Shown: positions 1 through 8,605, counted from the first letter of the stretch. The stretch is DNA of 64,000 nucleotides from Sulfitobacter guttiformis (GCF_003610455.1 NZ_RAQK01000001.1:1054001-1118000), one strand, 5' to 3'. Numbers and translations: made by a program. The notes: generated by a model not told the origin, from the letters alone.

Positions 1-45
1 GCCGCTGTTGTCAGCTACATCCAGGTTGGTCTGCATCTGGATCAT
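1..45 (-). CDS. rplN: 50S ribosomal protein L14, N-terminal 15 codons only (gene runs off the window)
   Basis: The first 15 codons read MIQMQTNLDVADNSG, the standard beginning of bacterial L14, a large-subunit protein near the L19/16S bridge. The start ATG is the complement of positions 43-45. The rest lies before position 1. It follows rpsQ with a gap of about 110 bases, so rpmC-rpsQ-rplN is probably one transcript running off the left edge. The identification rests on a short but highly conserved stretch and on the gene order. Confidence 0.9.
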   Translation of the reverse strand, partial: MIQMQTNLDVADNSG

Positions 46-157
46 TTGGTTTCTCCCGACCTGTAGGGGGCGATGCGTGCCTGATCCCTAGGGTTTCGAT
101 TATATTGCTATCCGGAATGGATAACGCGACCGCCCTAAAGGGTGGCCGCATGAACGA

Positions 158-394
158 TCATGCTTCCGCGATGATCACTTCCCAACGCTTGGTTTTGGAA
201 CGTGGTGCACATTCAATGATGCGAACTTGCTCGCCCACTTTGAATGTATTGTTTTCATCGTGCGCCCGGTATTTTTTGGACTTACGAATTGTCTTCTTGA
301 GAACCGGGTGGGTAAAGCGACGCTCTACGGATACGGTTACTGTCTGTTCGTTGGCGTCCGAGGTTACGGTGCCTGTCAGGATACGCTTTGGCAT
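158..394 (-). CDS. rpsQ: 30S ribosomal protein S17
   Basis: This 78-residue protein is a primary 16S rRNA-binding protein with an OB fold. It begins [10 protein letters not shown] and carries the family pattern V-x-V-x-R-x-x-x-H-P-x-x-K-K near residues 21-34, then GEQVRI and the C-terminal KTKRW segment. Length is normal for alphaproteobacterial S17. It lies 15 bases after rpmC and upstream of rplN, the usual spc/S10 junction order. Nothing is unusual in the protein. Confidence 0.97.
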   Translation of the reverse strand: MPKRILTGTVTSDANEQTVTVSVERRFTHPVLKKTIRKSKKYRAHDENNTFKVGEQVRIIECAPRSKTKRWEVIIAEA

Positions 395-409
395 GTGCTC
401 AGGCTCCTC

Positions 410-616
410 TTACGCGTCTGTAGCTGCGGCTGCAGCTTTCATGTTCAATACTGTTTTCACGCGGGCGACGTCACGCTTGACGGTACGCAAACGCGATGCA
501 TTTTCCAGCTGGCCGGTGGCTTGCTGGAAACGCAGGTTGAACGCTTCTTTTTTCAGGTTCACAAGTTCATCGCGGAGCTGGTCCGGTGTCTTGTCGTGCA
601 GTTCTTTGGCGATCAT
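410..616 (-). CDS. rpmC: 50S ribosomal protein L29
   Basis: L29 is a small helical-hairpin protein near the exit of the peptide tunnel. The call rests on the LRDEL-x-x-LKKE-x-FNLRFQ motif at about residues 13-30 and on R-x-V-x-R-D-x-A-R-x-x-T near residues 45-56. The frame stays open upstream to 637, but the start MIAKELHDK at 616 is preferred because AAAGGA lies just before it, giving 68 residues, the usual size. The gene normally follows rplP directly. Here about 3.6 kb of unrelated genes and a terminator separate the two, so rpmC must have its own promoter in the 638-1431 gap. Confidence 0.95.
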   Translation of the reverse strand: MIAKELHDKTPDQLRDELVNLKKEAFNLRFQQATGQLENASRLRTVKRDVARVKTVLNMKAAAAATDA

Positions 617-637
617 GCCATTTCCTTTCAACATCAC

Positions 638-1431
638 CAGTAGGCCCCCGGAGGGTGACCATGATTCTGGTGGAGTTCATGATGAAGCTGCCGGATAGCC
701 CCTATCGCCCTGCGGCGCAAGCCCTAGTGCTGATACGGAACGGAAAACTTATGGTTTTCACTCTTATCGCACTGGGACTTATTGAGAGCAAGCGTCGAGC
801 AGGCCTACATCATCATCCTCGAATATGGATTGCTGTGCGCGGACGACCGTAACACCAGAGAATACAAGATGGTCTTTTTGCATAACAATTTAAGTCCCGG
901 CACGGTTTCACGGGGCAATCCGGCATAGGTTGGGCCAACCTCATTCCTCAAATTTTTTGCAATATCAGTTTGCATAGTATCCGCGGCGCTGTGGCAGCTT
1001 AGCGAACAAGGACGCGCATGTGGCTGTTGCCTGCGCAAATGGAGCAGCCTCGAATATCAACGGTTCACATGCGTTTAGGGATATGCTGGCCAAAGTACTC
1101 ACATAGATGCGCACCACAGGAACTCCAATCGAAGCACGGCGGGAATATTGCCAACCCGTCCCGCACTTTAGCGAAACTACCGCATAGCAGGAAATTCTCG
1201 AGGAACTGACAAGTTGAATTGGGTGCAGAACATTCCCGCAGGATTACGCAGCCTCCCGTAGTCCGTTACATTTCGCACAAGTTGAGCACCCACATTGCCG
1301 CGACATTGGGAATAGTGACTCACACTATATGCCAAAATAAAGTACCTTCTTCTCAGTTGCTGCTTCAATTTTTTGACAATATCAGCTACAAATGTTGCTT
1401 TTGATAGAAAATTACTTTGCATGGGGTTGTG
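638..1431. other. Non-coding gap of about 790 bases between rpmC and the RTX gene
   Basis: No convincing gene is visible. The gap must hold the promoter for rpmC-rpsQ-rplN on the minus strand and one for the RTX gene on the plus strand. A TTGACA hexamer at 1373-1378 could be a -35 for the RTX gene, but no clear -10 follows at 17 bases. A short motif, AATTTTTTG-(A)-CAATATCAG, occurs twice, near 951-969 and 1367-1387. A weak hairpin, GAAAAC/GTTTTC, lies near 744-760. Short open frames here look random. Confidence 0.5.
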
Positions 1432-2466
1432 ATGATTGAAGTCGGAATTCTCATGGGCCTTCTGGGTCTCGGCCTTCTCTTTGGTTTGGAAGGAGATAAT
1501 GGGGCCGACGAACCGAAAACCGGCGGCGAAACACCCCCTGACCCGAGTGAGGGGTTTGCCGATAACGGCCAAACCACACTCATTGGGACGGATGGCGATG
1601 ATACATTCGACCAAAGCTCCTTTAACGCGAATGACATTTTTACAGTTCTCGGGGGAGAAGGCGATGATCACATCACCTATGACCCTAATTATCGTGAAGC
1701 GGGCCGAGAGCCTGCAGGGTTTGCCGAGATCTATGGTCAAAACGGTGACGATCAGATCGATATGGTTGGCTACTCGACAAACACAAGCACGGCATTCGGA
1801 GGAGAGGGTAGCGATACGCTCATCGGTAACCACGGGTCCGTGCTGCAGGGCGATGCGGGCGACGATGTTCTGGTGCTCGACGGTCAACTGGAGGGCGCAG
1901 CCTTTGGCGGCGATGGAAACGATACGCTGAGCGGATCACAGGACAATCACTTTTATGGCGAGGACGGCGATGACGTCATTAACGTGACACATCAGAACCT
2001 ATGAAACGGAAGTGGTTTTGCAGACGGCGGCGCAGGCGATGATGCGATCACGATCTCGAGCGGGATGGGAAGCCCATTTGGCGTGAACGAAGGGCTTTTG
2101 GTACACGGTGGGGTGGGCAGTGACACCTTCATACTTGACCTTAGCATCAACGACGATGCCGAATGGATCGAGACAAACGGCGCAGGAAACGCCGGCTCCG
2201 GAATCGAGATCGCGGACTTTGATCCCGAAGAGGACCAACTACTTGTCGAAGTGAGCGCAATCGCGAGCGAGGAGGACAACACATACACCGTCGAACTCGT
2301 CGAGGTCTCCGAGACCGAATATACCTTGCGATTCGATATTTTCGAGAGCGACCTTCCCGAAGGCATGTTGCAACGAGGGTTCTCTCTGACAATCCTGACA
2401 ACGGGGCCGATCACATTGGATGAAATAGCCTTTGTCGGCCAACCGCCCGCCACCGCAGCCGCATAA
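1432..2466 (+). pseudogene. RTX-type calcium-binding protein gene interrupted by one in-frame TGA
   Basis: Translation from ATG 1432 gives a hydrophobic N-terminus (MIEVGILMGLLGLGLLF), an acidic linker, then repeated GGxGxD-like nonapeptides: GTDGDD, GGEGDD, GQNGDD, GGEGSD, GDAGDD, GGDGND, GEDGDD. A TGA at 2002-2004 stops this frame after 190 codons. The same frame stays open afterwards, with further repeats (GGAGDD, GGVGSD), to a stop at 2464-2466, about 344 codons in all. The family is Ca2+-folded and usually exported by type I secretion. The sequence shows one nonsense codon within an otherwise continuous frame. Whether this is a recent loss, a sequencing error or a working truncated protein cannot be decided here. 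No HlyB/HlyD genes are nearby. Confidence 0.75.
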
Positions 2467-2511
2467 CAGCGCCCCTCGTCAACGTCATTTGGCGGCGCTA
2501 TAAGCGGCCAC

Positions 2512-3120
2512 ATGACACATATCAAATCCCTCTTCGTGACCCGCCTGTACCAAGCGCCGCTTGGGCCTATTGATGCTGCCGAGCTAGAGGCATCATGCTA
2601 CTCCATCGCCGAGGATGACGAGGCAGGGCAAGCATGGTGTGAGGAAAACGGCTATCCGGGTTATACCTCATACGCATCCCTCACCGATCTCGGCTGGCGC
2701 TTTCCGATCTTTGCGGATGTGATCAAGGCGATTGACGCCCATGTCGCGGCGTTTGCGGAGGATCTGGAGTTTAATCTCGACGGGCGTGAGTTGAAGCTGG
2801 AGGACATCTGGATCAACATTCTGCCTGAGGGTGGCACCCATTCGGGCCATATCCATCCGCATTCCGTGATTAGTGGCACAACCTATGTCGCGATGCCCGA
2901 AGGCGCGAGTGCGATCAAATTCGAGGACCCGCGTTTGCCAATGATGATGGCGGCCCCTGCCCGCCGCAAAGATGCGCGCGAAGAGTTGCGCACCTTTGCC
3001 TATGTCGCTCCCGCAGTTGGTGATGTGCTGCTGTGGGAGAGCTTCATCCGCCATGAGGTGCCAATGAACATGTCCGAGGAAGACCGCATCTCGGTTTCGT
3101 TCAACTACGCTTGGGCCTAG
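2512..3120 (+). CDS. TIGR02466 family protein (2-oxoglutarate/Fe(II)-oxygenase-like)
   Basis: This 202-residue protein has a jelly-roll core resembling the 2OG-Fe(II) oxygenase superfamily. HSGHIHPHS at about residues 116-124 offers the first metal ligands, IRHEV near residue 181 the distal histidine, and RISVSFNY near the C-terminus the expected 2-oxoglutarate-binding arginine. Substrate is unknown for the family. It starts 46 bases after the broken RTX gene, on the same strand, and its ATG overlaps no other gene. It sits inside the interrupted ribosomal cluster and has no functional link to ribosomal proteins that I can see, apart from the general possibility of hydroxylation chemistry. Confidence 0.7.
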   Translation: MTHIKSLFVTRLYQAPLGPIDAAELEASCYSIAEDDEAGQAWCEENGYPGYTSYASLTDLGWRFPIFADVIKAIDAHVAAFAEDLEFNLDGRELKLEDIWINILPEGGTHSGHIHPHSVISGTTYVAMPEGASAIKFEDPRLPMMMAAPARRKDAREELRTFAYVAPAVGDVLLWESFIRHEVPMNMSEEDRISVSFNYAWA

Positions 3121-3182
3121 GCATCCATCAATCCGGATCGCAGGTGCGATACTTTTGTTAGCTTGACCATGCCTCATGCCCC

Positions 3183-3389
3183 TTAGGGCTTGGGATATTT
3201 CTTGCGCGCCTCTTCTTGCTCTTTCACCAGTGCCTTTTCTTCCTTGGTCATCTTGTTCCCCCACTGGTTGTTGGACAGCCCAAGATCGGCAGGCATTGGT
3301 TTTGTTTTTCCCTTCTTGATGGAGCCCCCCTTGTTGAGGAACTCCTTGATGAGGTCTTCGTCTGTGGTGGGTTTGGGAACTTGTTTCAT
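3183..3389 (-). CDS. Small basic conserved hypothetical protein, 68 residues
   Basis: The product is lysine-rich (about one residue in five), hydrophilic and without membrane segments or a signal peptide. It reads MKQVPKPTTDEDLIKEFLNKGGS at the start, with a glycine pair followed by KKGKTKPMP and a charged, helical C-terminus ending KKYPKP. A good ribosome-binding site, AAAGGA, precedes the ATG by about nine bases, which supports a real gene. I do not assign a function. Its composition would suit nucleic-acid binding, but that is only inference. It converges on the upstream oxygenase-like gene. Confidence 0.6.
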   Translation of the reverse strand: MKQVPKPTTDEDLIKEFLNKGGSIKKGKTKPMPADLGLSNNQWGNKMTKEEKALVKEQEEARKKYPKP

Positions 3390-3622
3390 AGACGCGGTTC
3401 CTTTTGCTATGCCGTGTATTCGAGTCTGTATTAGACCTTTGTGCCTGGAATGGGAATGGTCAGCTCCCTACAGTGTTTTCGCGCAAATCTCATCACGGCC
3501 AGTAACATGTTTGCGCGCCTGGGCCGGTTGGGCTGGACTGGTAGCCGCCATTGTCACACCTAGAGTTCACACATTGAACTCAACCCAAAAAGATCCTCAG
3601 ATACAAAGCGAGCCTCAACCCC

Positions 3623-4090
3623 ATGAACGCACTCACCCTCACTAACTCAAAGAATATCGTCCTCGCGGGCCTTGTCGGAGAAATTACCTTTGAAGCATAT
3701 GCATGGCTGGCGTCACCTGTTCTTTTTGGAGTGAAACTTGAACCCGCAAATTTGGTAATCGGCCTCACGAAAGCCGCAACGGGAATGCCGCTCCCATATG
3801 CTGCTGCTTTCGCCATCCACTTTCTAATCGGCAGTCTTGGTTTCGCTGCGGCTGTGTTCCTCATGAAGCAGATCACAAAGGTCGGCTATGAGCTTGCTGG
3901 CATTCTGACGGGGCTGGCGCTCTGGTTTATCGCTCAAGGAATACTTGCGCCGCTTATGGGCCGAAACTTCATGATGGATTTCGGGACGTACACACAGTCG
4001 TCATTTGTCGGTCATGTTGGCATGACACTCCTGATTGCAGTCGTATGGAAACACTTGTCCAGACAGGAGCAGGCTGTGAGAATCGGCTAA
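3623..4090 (+). CDS. Integral membrane protein of unknown function
   Basis: The 155-residue product has about four or five hydrophobic segments, near residues 10-30, 55-80, 90-112 and 125-142, with short loops and no signal-peptide cleavage site. No catalytic motif is visible. The ribosome-binding site before ATG 3623 is weak (AAGCGAG about ten bases upstream). It ends 20 bases before a strong bidirectional terminator shared with the convergent rplP operon. Its role is unknown. Confidence 0.6.
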   Translation: MNALTLTNSKNIVLAGLVGEITFEAYAWLASPVLFGVKLEPANLVIGLTKAATGMPLPYAAAFAIHFLIGSLGFAAAVFLMKQITKVGYELAGILTGLALWFIAQGILAPLMGRNFMMDFGTYTQSSFVGHVGMTLLIAVVWKHLSRQEQAVRIG

Positions 4091-4109
4091 ATTTCAACCT
4101 TCCGAATGT

Positions 4110-4148
4110 AAAAAGCCCCCGCTGTTTATCACAGCGGGGGCTCTTTTT
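4110..4148. terminator. Strong bidirectional intrinsic terminator after rplP
   Basis: A perfect 12-bp stem (AGCCCCCGCTGT at 4114-4125, ACAGCGGGGGCT at 4131-4142, five-base loop) is flanked by CTTTTT on the plus strand and TTTTAC on the minus strand. It can stop both the plus-strand membrane-protein gene and the minus-strand rplB-rplP operon. It separates rplP from rpmC, which are co-transcribed in most bacteria. Confidence 0.9.
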
Positions 4149-4226
4149 GAGCGGTGCCGGTACAAGCATTCTAAAGAGAATACACTGCCTCCGGCTGGAC
4201 AGAGAACGCTTACGCGCCTTCGTCTT

Positions 4227-4640
4227 TTACCAGTCTTCGCGTACAACTACGCGGGTTTTGATCGGCAGCTTCATTGCGGCCAGACGAAGTGCTTCGCGCG
4301 CTACGTCATCGCCTACACCATCGATTTCAAACATCACGCGTCCAGGCTTTACTTTGCATGCCCAGAAATCCACGGAACCTTTACCTTTACCCATCCGTAC
4401 TTCAACGGGCTTGGAGGTTACCGGCACATCCGGGAAAATGCGGATCCAAACACGGCCTTGACGCTTCATATGGCGCGTCATGGCACGGCGTGCTGCTTCG
4501 ATCTGGCGCGCGGTAACGCGCTCAGGTTCGATTGCTTTGAGACCGTAGGTGCCGAAGTTCAGGTCAGACCCGCCCTTCGCAAGGCCCTTGATGGAGCCTT
4601 TGAACTGCTTACGGAATTTCGTACGTTTTGGCTGTAGCAT
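4227..4640 (-). CDS. rplP: 50S ribosomal protein L16
   Basis: L16 is a 137-residue protein contacting the A-site tRNA and 5S/23S rRNA. It starts [15 protein letters not shown] and contains GLKA-x-E-P at about 33-38, RQIEAARRA at 46-54, RVWIRIFPD near 65-73 and [10 protein letters not shown] near 83-92. The E. coli Arg81, target of the YcfD hydroxylase, falls in the R-M-G-K-G-K-G segment, where an arginine is present. It follows rpsC with 11 bases between and is the last gene before the terminator at 4110-4148. Confidence 0.97.
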   Translation of the reverse strand: MLQPKRTKFRKQFKGSIKGLAKGGSDLNFGTYGLKAIEPERVTARQIEAARRAMTRHMKRQGRVWIRIFPDVPVTSKPVEVRMGKGKGSVDFWACKVKPGRVMFEIDGVGDDVAREALRLAAMKLPIKTRVVVREDW

Positions 4641-4651
4641 CTATCTACTCC

Positions 4652-5359
4652 TTAACGCCGACCGCCGGCACCGCGGGGTGCTGGGCCGTCTTGCATTTCT
4701 TGTGCCTTGCGGTCACGGGCAGCGGGGTCATGTTCCATGATCTCGCCCTTGAAGATCCACGTCTTGATACCGATGATGCCGTAGGCAGTCATGGCCTCAA
4801 CGTGGGCATAATCGATGTCCGCACGCAGTGTGTGGAGCGGTACGCGACCTTCACGATACCATTCGGTCCGCGCGATCTCGGCACCGCCGAGGCGACCCGC
4901 AAGGTTCACACGGATGCCAAGTGCACCCATACGCATGGCGTTTTGTACCGCACGCTTCATTGCGCGGCGGAAAGACACCCGACGCTCAAGCTGCTGTGCA
5001 ATGCTCTCACCAACAAGGGCTGCGTCCAGCTCGGGCTTGCGCACTTCAACGATATTGAGGTGCAGCTCGGAGGCTGTGAACTGGGACAGCTTTTTGCGCA
5101 GACCTTCGATGTCTGCACCTTTCTTGCCGATGATGACACCTGGACGTGCTGTGTGAATTGTCACACGGCACTTCTTGTGCGGACGCTCGATGATCACACG
5201 GGAGATACCCGCCTGATGGCATTCTTTTTTGATGAACTTGCGGATTGCGAGGTCTTCCAGAAGAAGATTCCCGAAATCCTTGGTGTCGGCATACCAGCGG
5301 CTATCCCATGTACGGTTAACCTGAAGGCGCATGCCGATTGGATTGACTTTATTACCCAT
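4652..5359 (-). CDS. rpsC: 30S ribosomal protein S3
   Basis: S3 is a 235-residue protein at the mRNA entry channel, with mRNA helicase function shared with S4 and S5. The start [12 protein letters not shown] is universal. A KH domain follows, with [11 protein letters not shown] at about residues 72-82, then [12 protein letters not shown] near 155-166. The C-terminal tail, rich in R, G and P, is typical of alphaproteobacteria. Its ATG overlaps the rplV stop by one base, so the two are translationally coupled. Confidence 0.97.
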   Translation of the reverse strand: MGNKVNPIGMRLQVNRTWDSRWYADTKDFGNLLLEDLAIRKFIKKECHQAGISRVIIERPHKKCRVTIHTARPGVIIGKKGADIEGLRKKLSQFTASELHLNIVEVRKPELDAALVGESIAQQLERRVSFRRAMKRAVQNAMRMGALGIRVNLAGRLGGAEIARTEWYREGRVPLHTLRADIDYAHVEAMTAYGIIGIKTWIFKGEIMEHDPAARDRKAQEMQDGPAPRGAGGRR

Positions 5360-5739
5360 TATGCCTGCTCCTCAACTTGCCGGACGACGATGGTGATTTC
5401 CGCAAACGGCTTCATGATCTTGCCGAAACGACCACGCGCGCGGGGACGGCCCCGCTTGAGTGTCATGTTCTTGCCGACATAAGCCTCGGCCACAACAAGT
5501 TCGTCCACGTCGAGGTTATGGTTATTCTCGCCGTTGGCGATCGCGGACTGAAGGCATTTCTTCACGTCGATTGCGATACGCTTTTTGGAGAAAGTGAGGT
5601 CCGTGAGGGCCTTGTCCACTTTCTTACCACGGATCATTGCGGCAACAAGGTTGAGTTTCTGCGGCGACGTTTTCAACATGCGCAGTTTTGCACGTGCTTC
5701 ATTGTCTGCCACGCGGCGGGGATTTTTATCCTTGCTCAT
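5359..5739 (-). CDS. rplV: 50S ribosomal protein L22
   Basis: L22 has 126 residues and a loop lining the nascent-peptide tunnel, where macrolide-resistance changes occur. Family motifs seen are [12 protein letters not shown] at about 20-31, the helix [15 protein letters not shown] at about 67-81, and the conserved [12 protein letters not shown] tunnel loop near 93-104. The N-terminal extension ([16 protein letters not shown]) is common in Rhodobacterales. It lies between rpsS and rpsC with minimal spacing. Confidence 0.96.
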   Translation of the reverse strand: MSKDKNPRRVADNEARAKLRMLKTSPQKLNLVAAMIRGKKVDKALTDLTFSKKRIAIDVKKCLQSAIANGENNHNLDVDELVVAEAYVGKNMTLKRGRPRARGRFGKIMKPFAEITIVVRQVEEQA

Positions 5740-5742
5740 GGC

Positions 5743-6021
5743 TTATTTCCGCTTCGCTTTTTTGTCGGCTGCGTGACCATAATAGGTCCGCGTTGGTGAA
5801 TACTCACCAAACTTCTGACCGATCATGTCTTCAGTGACGTTTACAGGGATATGCTTGTGACCGTTGTAGACGCCAAACGTCAAGCCAACAAACTGGGGCA
5901 AGATGGTAGAGCGGCGCGACCAGATCTTGATCACTTCGCTGCGACCGCTCTCGCGGGAGGCTTCGGCCTTTTTGAGGACATAAGAGTCAACAAAAGGACC
6001 TTTCCATACTGAACGAGACAT
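5743..6021 (-). CDS. rpsS: 30S ribosomal protein S19
   Basis: S19 has 92 residues and, with S13, contacts the A- and P-site tRNA and the B1a bridge. It starts [12 protein letters not shown] and shows [16 protein letters not shown] near residues 31-46, then HKHIPVNV near 55-62 and GEFSPTRTY-like GEYSPTRTY near 72-80. The basic C-terminal KKAKRK is normal. Two bases separate it from the rplB stop. The gene sits in the canonical position between rplB and rplV. Confidence 0.97.
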   Translation of the reverse strand: MSRSVWKGPFVDSYVLKKAEASRESGRSEVIKIWSRRSTILPQFVGLTFGVYNGHKHIPVNVTEDMIGQKFGEYSPTRTYYGHAADKKAKRK

Positions 6022-6023
6022 TC

Positions 6024-6866
6024 TTAGCGCCCCTTCTTCTTGGCGTGGCGCGATCTGATGATCAGAGCACTTGACGCTTTTTTCTTGTTACGAGTCTTGG
6101 CACCTTTAGTCGGCTTGCCCCATGGGGTAACCGGGTGACGACCACCAGATGTCCGGCCTTCACCACCACCATGCGGGTGGTCGATCGGGTTCATAACGAC
6201 ACCGCGCACAGATGGGCGGATGCCCTTGTGACGCATGCGGCCCGCTTTACCGTAGTTCTGGTTCGAGTTGTCGGGGTTAGACACGGCACCAACAGTCGCC
6301 ATGCACTCCTGACGCACCAGACGCAGTTCGCCCGAAGACAAGCGGATCTGTGCGTAGCCACCATCACGACCAACGAACTGAGCGTACGTACCGGCGGCAC
6401 GAGCGATCTGACCGCCTTTGCCTGGCTTCATCTCGATGTTGTGGATGATTGTACCGATAGGCATGCCTGAGAACGGCATTGCGTTACCTGGCTTGATGTC
6501 TGCTTTTTTGGAGGAGACGACCTGATCGCCAATAGCAAGACGCTGGGGAGCAAGGATATAGGCCTGCTCGCCGTCATCATATTTTACGAGCGCGATAAAC
6601 GCGGTCCGGTTCGGGTCATATTCAATGCGCATGATCGTCGCGGTGACGTCCAATTTGTTACGCTTGAAATCGACTATGCGGTAGAGGCGCTTTGCACCAC
6701 CACCCTTGCGACGCATTGTGATCCGTCCGGTGTTGTTCCGTCCGCCATGCTTGTGAAGTCCCTCAGTGAGGGCCTTTACAGGGCGACCTTTCCAAAGCTC
6801 CGAACGGTCGATCAGTACCAGCCCACGCTGGCCTGGCGTCGTCGGTTTGTACGACTTGAGTGCCAT
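6024..6866 (-). CDS. rplB: 50S ribosomal protein L2
   Basis: L2 has 280 residues and is needed for peptidyl-transferase-centre assembly and subunit association. It begins [15 protein letters not shown]. Visible are [15 protein letters not shown] at about 56-70, the [22 protein letters not shown] region near 223-244 with the conserved histidine (E. coli His229), and the C-terminal KKKGR. It is the first gene of a transcription unit of its own. Upstream are a promoter at 7011-7039 and a leader of about 140 bases with a stable stem-loop. In most relatives rplB follows rplW directly. Confidence 0.97.
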   Translation of the reverse strand: MALKSYKPTTPGQRGLVLIDRSELWKGRPVKALTEGLHKHGGRNNTGRITMRRKGGGAKRLYRIVDFKRNKLDVTATIMRIEYDPNRTAFIALVKYDDGEQAYILAPQRLAIGDQVVSSKKADIKPGNAMPFSGMPIGTIIHNIEMKPGKGGQIARAAGTYAQFVGRDGGYAQIRLSSGELRLVRQECMATVGAVSNPDNSNQNYGKAGRMRHKGIRPSVRGVVMNPIDHPHGGGEGRTSGGRHPVTPWGKPTKGAKTRNKKKASSALIIRSRHAKKKGR

Positions 6867-6975
6867 GTTCTCTGTCTTCCGTTTTGCTTGTCTGCGGCCC
6901 CGTAGGTCCGCTGTGGTTAGAGGGCCCCGAAGGTCCCAGAGTAGTGTGCAGGATTTGAGCCTTGCACAAAGACGA

Positions 6976-6997
6976 AGCCCCAGACGAATCTGGGGCT
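6976..6997 (-). promoter_or_regulatory. Stem-loop at the 5' end of the rplB leader RNA
   Basis: On the minus strand AGCCCCAGA and TCTGGGGCT form a perfect nine-base-pair stem closed by a TTCG loop. It lies just downstream of the expected transcription start near 7004 and about 110 bases before the rplB ATG. There is no uridine run directly after it, so it does not look like an ordinary terminator. It may stabilise the mRNA or serve in ribosomal-protein feedback; that role is inference. Confidence 0.55.
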
Positions 6998-7010
6998 GTG
7001 CCGATAGGGT

Positions 7011-7039
7011 TCTTTAGGTTGGTTGACGCAGGGGGTCAA
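7011..7039 (-). promoter_or_regulatory. Promoter of the rplB-rpsS-rplV-rpsC-rplP operon
   Basis: Minus-strand TTGACC (7034-7039), a 17-base spacer and TAAAGA (7011-7016) make a good sigma70-type match. Transcription would begin near 7004, about 140 bases before the rplB start. This fits the terminator found after rplW and the two genes placed between rplW and rplB. Confidence 0.6.
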
Positions 7040-7121
7040 GGCAGCAGTGGGAATTTCGCATCATTCTGCCCATCTGCCTCGGCAGCAACAATTAGTCAGG
7101 GGCAAAACGCCATCAAACTGC

Positions 7122-8003
7122 TCACATGGAAATCTGCGAGGCGAGGTTCTTCACCGATTTGTCGCTGGCCTTCGGGATAATCCTGAAGGCCGCGTTGACA
7201 AAACAAAACAGCGAAAAGCAAAGTAATCCCAGACACAACACAATCACGAGGGGGGTACCAAAGCTTTGATCGTGCAACCAGTCAAAGGCTGAGCCCAGAC
7301 CGCCCGCCTTGGAGGCATCGACCGTAGCAGCAGCATAAACAATCAGGGCGCCTACGATCAAAATGCTGATGCCTTGTGCACAAAGGCCTGCACGAAGCAG
7401 CGGGTTCCAGTGGAGCGTGAAGTGATTTGCCTGCAAGTCGTCACGATAACTTTGCGAAAAGCCTTTGTTGATATAATATAAACCTGCACCCACGGTCGCC
7501 ACCCCCGCAGAACCGATGATCCATGGCCCCAGAGGCGTCTGCATCACGGCAGCGAGAAGACTCCGGCCACCATCGCCGGAGTTCCGATACCCAAGCGCGG
7601 CAACCGCCAGAACACCAATAACACTGTGCAGCAATCCGGTTATAACCATCGCTGTCCGCGCAAAGATTCCCCTCGCGGATGTTCCAAATGCCTCCAGATC
7701 CCAAAAACTGTCGATGCACCGCCAGATCGCATATGCAAACATTCCAGCAGCAATGATCGACACAATAAACATGCCGATCAATCCATCCATTGACCGCATT
7801 GCTGATTCCGCACCCTCGGCTTCGCCCCCATGCCATACCGACCAAAGCGATACGCCGGCGACCACCAAATAAACAATGCCGCGTCCGCCGTACCCAGCCC
7901 GCATGATTGGCATTGCCCATGCGAAGTCGTCCGGGTTGATGTCGGACAGAATGTCGGAACGCCTCGGCACTACGTGTTTACGAAGGAATTCGGCGAACGC
8001 CAT
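7122..8003 (-). CDS. DUF1206 domain-containing membrane protein
   Basis: The 293-residue protein has about six transmembrane helices arranged as three repeats of two, the DUF1206 architecture. Each repeat opens with a short glycine-rich amphipathic segment (RAGYGGRGIVYLVVAG at about 35-50, then ARTAMVITGLLHSVIG and RAGLCAQGISILIVG). No enzymatic motif is seen and the family has no settled function. Its gene separates rplW from rplB, downstream of cspA, in the direction of the ribosomal genes. Read-through from cspA into it is possible, although a hairpin at 8120-8150 lies between. The rplB promoter begins 83 bases after its stop. Confidence 0.75.
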   Translation of the reverse strand: MAFAEFLRKHVVPRRSDILSDINPDDFAWAMPIMRAGYGGRGIVYLVVAGVSLWSVWHGGEAEGAESAMRSMDGLIGMFIVSIIAAGMFAYAIWRCIDSFWDLEAFGTSARGIFARTAMVITGLLHSVIGVLAVAALGYRNSGDGGRSLLAAVMQTPLGPWIIGSAGVATVGAGLYYINKGFSQSYRDDLQANHFTLHWNPLLRAGLCAQGISILIVGALIVYAAATVDASKAGGLGSAFDWLHDQSFGTPLVIVLCLGLLCFSLFCFVNAAFRIIPKASDKSVKNLASQISM

Positions 8004-8119
8004 TGGGACTCATCTCTTCTTGTTCACGTACTGGGACAAACAAACTTGGCGGTGGTTGGTTCCCGATCGCACCAAACCAGACCTCAAACTAATTGTGCAA
8101 AAAGCCGTTTAGAAAGCGC

Positions 8120-8150
8120 GAAGGGCGCGGCCATTAAAGCCACGCCCTTC
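8120..8150 (-). terminator. Probable terminator after cspA
   Basis: Minus-strand GAAGGGCGTGGC pairs with GCCGCGCCCTTC (one G-U pair) around a short loop, 41 bases past the cspA stop. The stretch after the stem (GCGCTTTC) is only moderately uridine-rich, so termination may be partial. Confidence 0.6.
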
Positions 8151-8190
8151 AAATTCTTTCAAACATCAGCCCTCGAAAGGGCAGCCCAGC

Positions 8191-8397
8191 TTATGCCAGC
8201 GAGATGTTTGTTGCTGATTCACGACCGTCGCGGCCGGCTTCGATATCGAAAGTAACTTTCTGATCATCGGACAGCCCTGTGAGGCCTGCCTGCTCAACGG
8301 CGGAGATGTGTACAAACACATCTTTGCTGCCGCCATCGGGAGCGATAAAGCCGAAGCCTTTAGTTGTGTTGAACCATTTTACTGTACCAGTGGCCAT
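8191..8397 (-). CDS. cspA: Cold-shock protein (CspA family)
   Basis: This 68-residue single cold-shock domain binds single-stranded RNA and DNA and acts as an RNA chaperone. RNP1 is KGFGFIAP near residues 13-20 and RNP2 is VFVHISAV near 27-34. The start MATGTVKWFN is typical. The upstream stretch 8398-8520 is AT-rich and would form a leader of the kind that controls csp genes, but no specific cold box could be confirmed. The gene lies within the interrupted S10 cluster, which would place an RNA chaperone among ribosomal-protein genes; co-transcription is unlikely because a terminator follows rplW. Confidence 0.9.
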   Translation of the reverse strand: MATGTVKWFNTTKGFGFIAPDGGSKDVFVHISAVEQAGLTGLSDDQKVTFDIEAGRDGRESATNISLA

Positions 8398-8605
8398 TAG
8401 AGTATTCCTTATTTTAACTGCCCACAGAATGCGGCAGGTCGGCTAAGTCAGGTAAAAGATCGTCAGACTGAGCCGTAAGGAGCAGTAATTCCGATAGATA
8501 TAGTAACGTCGCACGCTCCTAATGCGCTATTATCACTTCAATAGCAAGCAATTTCGCGAACGCTTCATATTCGGTCGAATTGGCGCCAATGTCATTCTTT
8601 CAACG

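Noticed and set aside
1177..1887. Minus-strand frame overlapping the RTX gene
   Set aside because: The plus strand shows clear repeated GGxGxD units, while this frame has no pattern or ribosome-binding site.
2002..2004. Selenocysteine codon in the RTX gene
   Set aside because: RTX proteins are not known selenoproteins and no SECIS-like stem was seen just after the TGA; a nonsense change is simpler.
6976..6997. Terminator for the DUF1206 gene
   Set aside because: The stem is strong but is not followed by a uridine run, and the rplB promoter lies between it and the DUF1206 stop, so it belongs to the rplB leader.
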